Below, in pieces: positions 57,836 to 64,000 of a stretch of DNA of 64,000 nucleotides; positions within the stretch are counted from its first letter, which is position 1; every line of letters starts with the position of its first letter. This stretch comes from Littorina saxatilis (Eukaryota; Mollusca; Gastropoda; Littorinimorpha; Littorinidae): contig NC_090253.1 of assembly GCF_037325665.1 (NCBI RefSeq), positions 17,759,496-17,823,495 on the forward strand, given 5' to 3'. The position numbers and the translations under genes are program-made. The notes beneath the pieces are model-generated. The model worked only from the letters and a program-made list of their open reading frames with translations. It was not told where the DNA came from and searched no databases.

Positions 57836-58020
57836 CCCCGAATAGTGTCTTGTACCCCGAATAGTGTCTTGTACCCTGAATAGTGTCTTGTACCCCGAAT
57901 AGTGTCTTGTACCGTCGCGATATAACCTTCGTGGTTGAAAACGATGTTAAACACCAAATAAAGAAAGAAAGAAAGTGTCTTGTACCCCGAATAGTGTCTT
58001 GTACCCCGAATAGTGTCTTG
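57836..58020. repeat. 19-bp tandem repeat split by a SINE-C tail
   Basis: GTACCCCGAATAGTGTCTT repeats with a 19-bp period. It is interrupted at 57914-57974 by the 3' end of SINE-C (plus strand), flanked by GTGTCTTGTACC on both sides. Confidence 0.92.
57914..57974 (+). mobile_element. SINE-C 3' fragment
   Basis: GTCGCGATATAACCTTCGTG to CCAAATAAAGAAAG, about 61 bp. It is truncated near the same point as the copy at 49732-49804. Confidence 0.9.
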
Positions 58021-58157
58021 GGCCACAATTATGCCTGATTTCCTCAACGCTGTCACAAATATCAGCAGCAAAACAGACGGCAGCTATATATGTTGAAATT
58101 GGGGTGGGGGGCTAGCTGTGTGTTCCTGTTGGGTGGAGGGGGATGGGGAAGGGGGGC

Positions 58158-58530
58158 TTTACTTTACTTTATTTGGTGTTTAACGTCGTTTTCAACCACG
58201 AAGGTTATATCGCGACGGGGAAAGGGGGGGAGATGGGATAGAGCCACTTGTTAATTGTTTCTTGTTCACAAAAGCACTAATCAAAAATTTGCTCCAGGGG
58301 CTTGCAACGTAGTACAATGTATTACCTTACTGGGAGAATGCAAGTTTCCAGTACAAAGGACTTAACATTTCTTACATACTGCTTGACTAAAATCTTTACA
58401 AACATTGACTATATTCTATACAAGAAACACTTAACAAGGGTAAAAGGAGAAACAGAATCCGTTAGTCGCCATGCTCTTACGACATGCTGGGGAGCATCGG
58501 GTAAATTCTTCCCCCTAACCCGCGGGGGGT
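58158..58530 (-). mobile_element. SINE-C, full length
   Basis: Near-identical to 51223-51592 apart from a 3-bp CAT insertion (GTCGCCATGCTCTTACG). Flanked by GGAAGGGGGGC at 58147-58157 and 58531-58541. Confidence 0.9.
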
Positions 58531-58541
58531 GGAAGGGGGGC

Positions 58542-59310
58542 ACATAATTTGTCAACTACGGTGGTCCCTCAGTTTTGAAACTTCCATGTCTTCATAAAAA
58601 AAGGCAAATGTATATTATATATGCTTTACGAAAGGGAAAAAAAGCAATCATAGCAATTAAAGGGATACTTAATTGGGGAGTGTTTTTGTCGAATGTAACG
58701 AATCTTCGGAAAGTGGGGAATCCACTGTGCCTTAATTAATCTAGACACATCATTTGATAAAACTAAAAGCTAATCAGTCTTAAAATGGAGATACACGTAG
58801 ATTTACAGACTTTATGAACAGATAAACTCTACAAATTGGGCAGGTCTAAAAATTAGGCCCATGAAGATTTCATTGCCTTTAAACTGAGAGCCTTTTAAGT
58901 GAATGGTATCAAAACAGAGGTTTCACTTAGTACAATGATATGCCACCACTGAATAATACAGTATTTATCAAACTTTCTCTGCACTAACTGATAACCAAAC
59001 TCAAATGTTTCAGCCTGTATTGTGCATGACACAAGTGTGTGACCACGTCTAACAAATCATACTCATAAACAAACTAAAACAGATAGACTGCTCAAGTTCC
59101 AATAAATAAATAAATAAAACATCAAAAAAAGAAAGAAAAAAAGGTAGGTTAACGAATGGAATTTTTCGTAAAATAGTCCATACAATTACGTCAAAGTGCT
59201 CATGAATGTGTTGTATTTCATTAAACACTCCATTCCTTAACATATCTTGGAGTCCCTCATTCTACGTGTTTATATAATACCACATTAGCTACATAGGCCT
59301 TGGTTAATTA
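58542..59310. other. Unassigned sequence with a MITE fragment
   Basis: 58760-58860 (AGTCTTAAAATGGAGATACA) is a degraded CAGTGGAA-family piece. Nothing else recognised. Confidence 0.45.
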
Positions 59311-59772
59311 TCAATCAATCAATCAATCAATCAATGACGCTTATATCGCGCATATCCCGTGGGTACAGTTCTAGGCGCTCTGCAGTGATGCCGTGTGAGA
59401 TGAAATTTTATACGGCCAGTAGATTGCAGCCATTTCGGCGCATATTTACCTTTCACGGCCTATTATTCCAAGTGACACGGGTATAGGTAGACAATTATTA
59501 ACTGTGCCTAAGCAATTTTGCCAGGAAAGACCCTTTTGTCAATCGTGGGATCTTTAACGTGCACACCCAATGTAGTGTACACGGGGGGAGGGTTCGGACA
59601 CCGAAGAGAGTCTGCACACAAAGTTGACTCTGAAATAAATTTCCGCCGAACCTGGGATCGAACTCACGCTGACAGCGGCCAACTGAATACAAATCCAGCG
59701 CGCTACCAACTGAGCTATATCCCCGCCCAACTGAGCTATTATCCCCGCCCAACTGAGCTATATCCCCGCCCC
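59311..59772 (-). mobile_element. SINE-A copy with a triplicated head
   Basis: Same body as 30449-30857 with (TCAA)n tail. On the minus strand the 5' start GGGGATATAGCTCAGTTGGG is present three times in tandem (59707-59772) before the rest of the tRNA-like head. Confidence 0.88.
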
Positions 59773-59787
59773 ATAGACAATATGTTA

Positions 59788-60850
59788 GGCAAAAAAAAAA
59801 AAATTGTCTGTTTAGGGTAACCCGACCGACCCTATCGATTTGGCGCCGACCCAAAAACTTTTTTTTGATTTCAAAAAGAAAAAGAAAAAAAGAGGTAAAA
59901 ATGCTAAAAAGAGACATTTGGCGTTTCTTTCTCTCCCTTTCTCTCTGTTTTATTGAGTCACTTGAGAAAAAGTGACTCTATGTAATCGGTCAGTGTTAGT
60001 CTGTCCGGCCGGCCGTCCGGCCGGCCGTCCGTCCGTAGACACCACCTTAACGTTGGACTTTTCTCGGAAACTATCAAAGCGATCGGGCTCATATTTTGTT
60101 TAGTCGTGACCTCCAATGACCTCTACACTTTAACGATGGTTTCGTTGACCTTTGACCTTTTTCAAGGTCACAGGTCAGCGTCAAAGGAAAAATTAGACAT
60201 TTTATATCTTTGACAAAGTTCATCGGATGTGATTGAAACTTTGTAGGATTATTCTTTACATCAAAGTATTTACATCTGTAGCCTTTTACGAACGTTATCA
60301 GAAAAACAAGGGAGATAACTACCCTTTTCTGTTCGGCAACACACAACTTAACGTTGGGCTTTTCTCGGAAACTATAAAAGTGACCGGGCTCAAATTTTAT
60401 GTGAACGTGACTCCCAGTGACCTCTACACTTTGACGTCTGCTTTGGTGACCTTTGACCTTTTTCAAGGTCACAGGTATGTCTTGAAGGAAAAAAATTGAA
60501 ATATCATATCTCTGAAACTATTCATCGGATTTGATTCAAACTTTATAGGATTATTCTTTACATCAAATTATTTACATCTGTATTGTGTTGTGAATAGCAA
60601 TTTCTTCCTGTCCATCTGATGCCTCATATAATATTCAGAACTGCGAAAGTGACTCGATCGAGCGTTTGCTCTTCTTGTTTATACGTTAGTTTTGAAACAT
60701 GTATTCATCAAATATAAGAAGTGAATGTTCAGCCAACATAGCATTTACACCAAAAAAACAAAAAAAAAAAAAAAAAAAAACCCTACCTACCTACCGACCC
60801 TACTTTTTTTGGTCATGTTACCCTAAACAGACAATTTTTTTTTTTTGGCC
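59788..60850. mobile_element. PIF/Harbinger-type MITE, copy 3, interrupted
   Basis: Ends GGCAAAAAAAAA and its inverse GGCC-side, with TTA at 59785-59787 and 60851-60853. ATTGTCTGTTTAGGGTAACC at the left is inverted near 60815. It is a diverged subfamily of 40635 and 50766. The GAGTCACTT element lies inside it. Confidence 0.82.
59955..60680 (-). mobile_element. GAGTCACTT element, copy 2
   Basis: Same family as 25925-26461 in the opposite orientation and about 190 bp longer. Two internal units each start with (C/A)TTAACGTTGG(A/G)CTTTTC, 302 bp apart (60047 and 60349). It is inserted in the Harbinger-type MITE and so is the younger of the two. Confidence 0.82.
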
Positions 60851-61217
60851 TTAGTGAAAAAAAAGCCAGCACATCACAAATTCAGTGACTGCATGCGTGA
60901 GATCAATCCTCCATTGGGGAATCAAGAAGTACCTTCTAAAACATTCTCAAGTGTAACAAACTGTACAATTTCGACAATTCAAATGAAAATTAGAACACAA
61001 GAATCTACTTACTAGTGAAATGTAACAGCTGTACATATTTACATGCTTACCCTATAAACCGGCCAAGAACCAATTTCTGCAAAAAGCAAGCAGTCATCCA
61101 ACTATCATTCATATCATGCAGACTCAACCACCAGCTATCATTGACAAAGCCTGCAGCCAATCAATGTGTAAAAGTACGGTTCTTCCCAAGTACACAATCC
61201 GAAAGTATCACCATCGA

Positions 61218-61593
61218 CAGGCGCTGTGGCAGGGTGGTAAGACGTCGGCCTCTTAATCGGAAGGTCGAGGGTTCGAATCCCGGCCGCGGCCGCCTGGTGG
61301 GTTAAGTGTGGAGATTTTTCCGATCTCCCAGGTCAACTTATGTGCAGACCTGCTAGTGCCTTATCCCCCCTTCGTGTGTACACGCAAGCACAAGACCATG
61401 TGCGCACGGAAAAGATCCTGTAATCCATGTCAGAGTTCGGTGGGTTATAGAAACACGAAAATACCCAGCATGCTTCCTCCGAAAGCGGCGTATGGCTGCC
61501 TAAATGGCGGGGTAAAAACGGTCATACACGTAAAATTCCACTCGTGCAAAAACACGTGTACATGGGAGTTTCATCCCACGAACGCAGAAGAAG
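61218..61593 (+). mobile_element. SINE-B, full length
   Basis: Head GGCGCTGTGGCAGGGTGG, box B GGGTTCGAATCCCGG, body GGAGATTTTTCCGATCTCCC and CATGCTTCCTCCGAAAGCGG, tail (GAA)n. AAGTATCACCATC is duplicated (from 61203 and 61594). This is the best reference copy of the family in the window. Confidence 0.92.
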
Positions 61594-61934
61594 AAGTATC
61601 ACCATCACAGGTTTGATCCAGGTCATAGCATGGAATAAGAGCGTCCTCCTACTTCAACACATACCAATAATCAACAGCATGGCTGAATTCTGTGCAGAGT
61701 ACGCTGCAATTACATGGGTGGGACTGAAAAATGTCATGAATCCTGAACCTCAACCAAACCACACCAAAACAAAAAAAGGTCATAATCGAATCCGGATTTC
61801 TGGCATAAACCGGAAGAATCCCACCCATGCAATTACGAAATCAACAACTAAAATAATCTGTGACTCGAGTATCTGCGCGTATAAAACAGCCAGGCTGTTG
61901 AGTTTGGACATGTGTAAAAGCTCAGAAGGAATTG

Positions 61935-62143
61935 TTGTTTTTTTCTTTTGTTTTTTTTCGTCTTTACACTTGTTCCCTTGTCCCGTTGTGCTCTCACACC
62001 GCCCCGTCCCTGCACTCGCTGCTCCAACCACCTCTGAATTTCGTTCCGCTGCCAGACTTGTCGATTTTTACAGACGCTCCAGGGGGGGGATGCCGGGTCG
62101 CTGCGGTAGGCTACCCTCAGAAGATGACACTGCACTTCTGCTG
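61935..62143 (-). mobile_element. Retroposed 209-bp sequence with A-rich tail
   Basis: A perfect 16-bp duplication AGCTCAGAAGGAATTG flanks it (61919-61934 and 62144-62159). On the minus strand it ends in an A-rich tail (GACGAAAAAAAACAAAAG). It has no tRNA-like head. It could be a truncated processed transcript or a LINE 3' end. The hallmarks fit L1-type retroposition. Confidence 0.8.
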
Positions 62144-62324
62144 AGCTCAGAAGGAATTGCTCTTATCTCTAGTGTATACAAACGCTAAAACAGATCTGAG
62201 GTGGTGACCATAATCGCTTACATGTGAAGGAATGTAAGTTGTAACTTTCAGCCAAGAGAAAGTACATGTAATTACAGTTTACACACAGGGATGGCTAAAC
62301 CGTCCGCCCGGTCGCCTGCAGGGG

Positions 62325-62545
62325 CGAGTAAAAAATTCGCCGGGCTAGCAGAAACTGCCTGGGAACTCGCCCGGCTGGCCAGTGCAAATTCTGGTCAAAT
62401 GCAACACTTTAGGTTGTAATATCCAGTTTCAAATCAGATGCAGCGACTTTGGTATGTACCGGGCTGAGCGACATATCTGGCAGGCAAGTGACTTTCTTGC
62501 AGTTACTCGATCGCCCAGCTGGCGAGTTAAAATTTGGGGATTTGG
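62325..62545 (+). repeat. Dispersed repeat D, copy 2
   Basis: Partner of 8825-9045, described there. Confidence 0.7.
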
Positions 62546-63140
62546 CCATCCCTGACACATGTATGTATGCCAAGAGAAAGTTATTTCACATGTTCATGTC
62601 CCTGGGTTGGCTAAATTCAATTCGCAATTCCAACCGCAATCAGACAGACTAAAAAAAAGAATTAAGAAGAAGTATACATGTACCTTTCAAGCATGTTTTC
62701 GTCAACCACGACACAGGTTAAAATTGCTGAGTTATTCATAATTCAAGTGAGTATTGTGCTCGCCTGACTGTGACCATGCATATATATGTTGAGGTGATCA
62801 GATAAATATATATACAGTATCATGTGTGATGACTTCACACGAAAAAGATCACTCACCAGCGTGCAAACCCCGTGAAATATTATTTAGACAAGACACCACT
62901 GTTCTAGCCCTATCCCTCATAATTATAAAACTAATGTTTTCTTGTTTCCTGTGATTTTCTTCTTCTTGTCCTTTCTAATTGCTATTAGATGCAGTCAAAG
63001 AAGCATTTATAATTCTTGATAATAGTGATTTCATTTTCAAGAGAAAGAGGCAAATAGGGAGTTGGACAATGTCTGGTTACTGGACATCATGATATTCATA
63101 ACCTTGTGACTTCTTCTTCAGCGTTCGATAAATATAACCT
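62546..63140. other. Unassigned sequence
   Basis: No feature recognised. Confidence 0.45.
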
Positions 63141-63146
63141 TGGAAA

Positions 63147-63190
63147 GGGGGGGGGGGGGGGAGGTGGGGGGGGGGGGACGGGGGGTATGG
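63147..63190. repeat. Poly-G-rich run
   Basis: About 40 bases of G with rare A, T and C. Confidence 0.95.
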
Positions 63191-63966
63191 GGGAGGGTCA
63201 GAAGAAAAAAGTTAGGGACTGAAGAAAAAAGTTGTAAGTTATCAACCTGATATTTTATGTTGCATTCTGCCCCAGTGGCTGAGAAGTCCACATGACATGT
63301 GCAAAGAAATCTATGGCAGCTAATTTAGTTACAAGTTCACTTCAGGGTTACCACACACACACAAAATCAAATGCAAGACGGGAAACCAGTTCAAATGAGA
63401 AGATATCTTGGACCATACAGTGACATATTAACATGACCTCTTTTTGAACAGTGTATATAACAACCCCAGAAAACTATCTATAAGTATAAAAATGTTCTTA
63501 AAGCCAAATTTCACTGATACATTATGATGGGTCAAACAAAGCAATAACAACAACAAACAAACAACAACCAAAACAGCGAATGTTACACAATCGGAATCTA
63601 GCCTAGATTTAACTTCCACTTTGGCAAGAACAGAAAAAGACTAGTTTTTAACTTCCTTTACCAGGTGCGAATTAAAAGATAATTACAGTGTATGATTTTA
63701 CTATTTACCATTGTCCTTAAAATGTGACAAATTTCTATTTTAAGTGCAATGAGTCTAACGCAGATATGAAGAATGGCTTAGCAAGTTCAGAGTGTTGGCA
63801 TATTCATGAGACAAAAACAAAGATAAATCCACACCTGAGAATCATTACCAGACACTCATCACTCATCCCACTCCTTGAAGTCGTTTTTCAGGGAAGGACA
63901 CACACACCTCTATAACACAAAACTTACTGTTTGTTATTATTAAATCAACACACAGTCAGTTGATTT
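63191..63966. other. Unassigned sequence
   Basis: No supported gene. Confidence 0.45.
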
Positions 63967-63967
63967 A

Positions 63968-64000
63968 AGCCTTTCCTTAAGTGGGCGAAGTCGACTACGC
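63968..64000 (+). repeat. Repeat as at 56930, cut by window end
   Basis: AGCCTTTCCTTAAGTGGGCG then AAGTCGACTACGC matches 56933 onward. Confidence 0.6.

Noticed and set aside
26019-60472. Conserved ~100-aa protein present twice
   Set aside because: The two frames lie in two copies of the same GAGTCACTT element. DNA similarity explains the match, and no domain is visible.

Overview
This 64-kb window is eukaryotic, intron-bearing and very rich in repeats. The best guess is a marine gastropod mollusc, probably a caenogastropod of the periwinkle type. That guess rests on the tRNA-headed SINEs, the short palindromic DNA elements, an alpha-carbonic-anhydrase exon, an NHL-propeller exon and long (CA)n, (GA)n and (GAA)n tracts. 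It is inference from sequence character and memory, not a database match. No complete ordinary host gene is visible, and I found no LTR retrovirus-like or capsid-bearing element. Layout. 0.35-1.8 kb: a tandem array with 60-bp palindromes. 2.3-10.3 kb: a region bracketed by inverted ends next to TTAA, holding a three-exon PIF/Harbinger transposase gene (minus strand, 354 aa) plus a poly-C/GA MITE, a mariner-derived foldback element and a SINE. 10.5-18.7 kb: microsatellites, minisatellites, a second poly-C/GA-family MITE, a tRNA-derived SINE and a 0.9-kb CT-rich minisatellite abutting a CR1/L2-like LINE fragment. 19.2-36.0 kb (minus strand): the two halves of one NHL-type beta-propeller exon, about 15.9 kb apart. 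Each half ends in the matching half of a TTAA-targeting piggyBac-like MITE. Between them lie LINE tails, a GATGACC minisatellite, SINEs, foldbacks and a possible GPI-type C-terminal exon. 36.2-43.4 kb: a Helitron/pearl-like element, SINEs, a 200-N assembly gap, a Harbinger MITE and one alpha-carbonic-anhydrase exon whose intron starts 50 bp from a 320-bp GAA tract. 43.5-46.2 kb: a nearly complete L1/Tx1-clade LINE (endonuclease plus reverse transcriptase). 47-64 kb: a second Helitron/pearl-like element, several SINE-C insertions with clear target-site duplications, two more Harbinger MITEs (one split by a 0.7-kb element), a piggyBac MITE, a 64-bp satellite and a mosaic SINE. How the parts work together. 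The autonomous-type genes (Harbinger transposase, L1/Tx1 LINE, CR1-like LINE pieces) sit beside non-autonomous families that could use such machinery: TWA-flanked Harbinger MITEs, SINEs, and an A-tailed retrocopy. The most distinctive signals are SINE modules exchanged between families, with one mosaic flanked by its own target duplication; the NHL exon split at a TTAA site; a SINE with a target duplication of about 42 bp; and the intact-looking spliced Harbinger gene.
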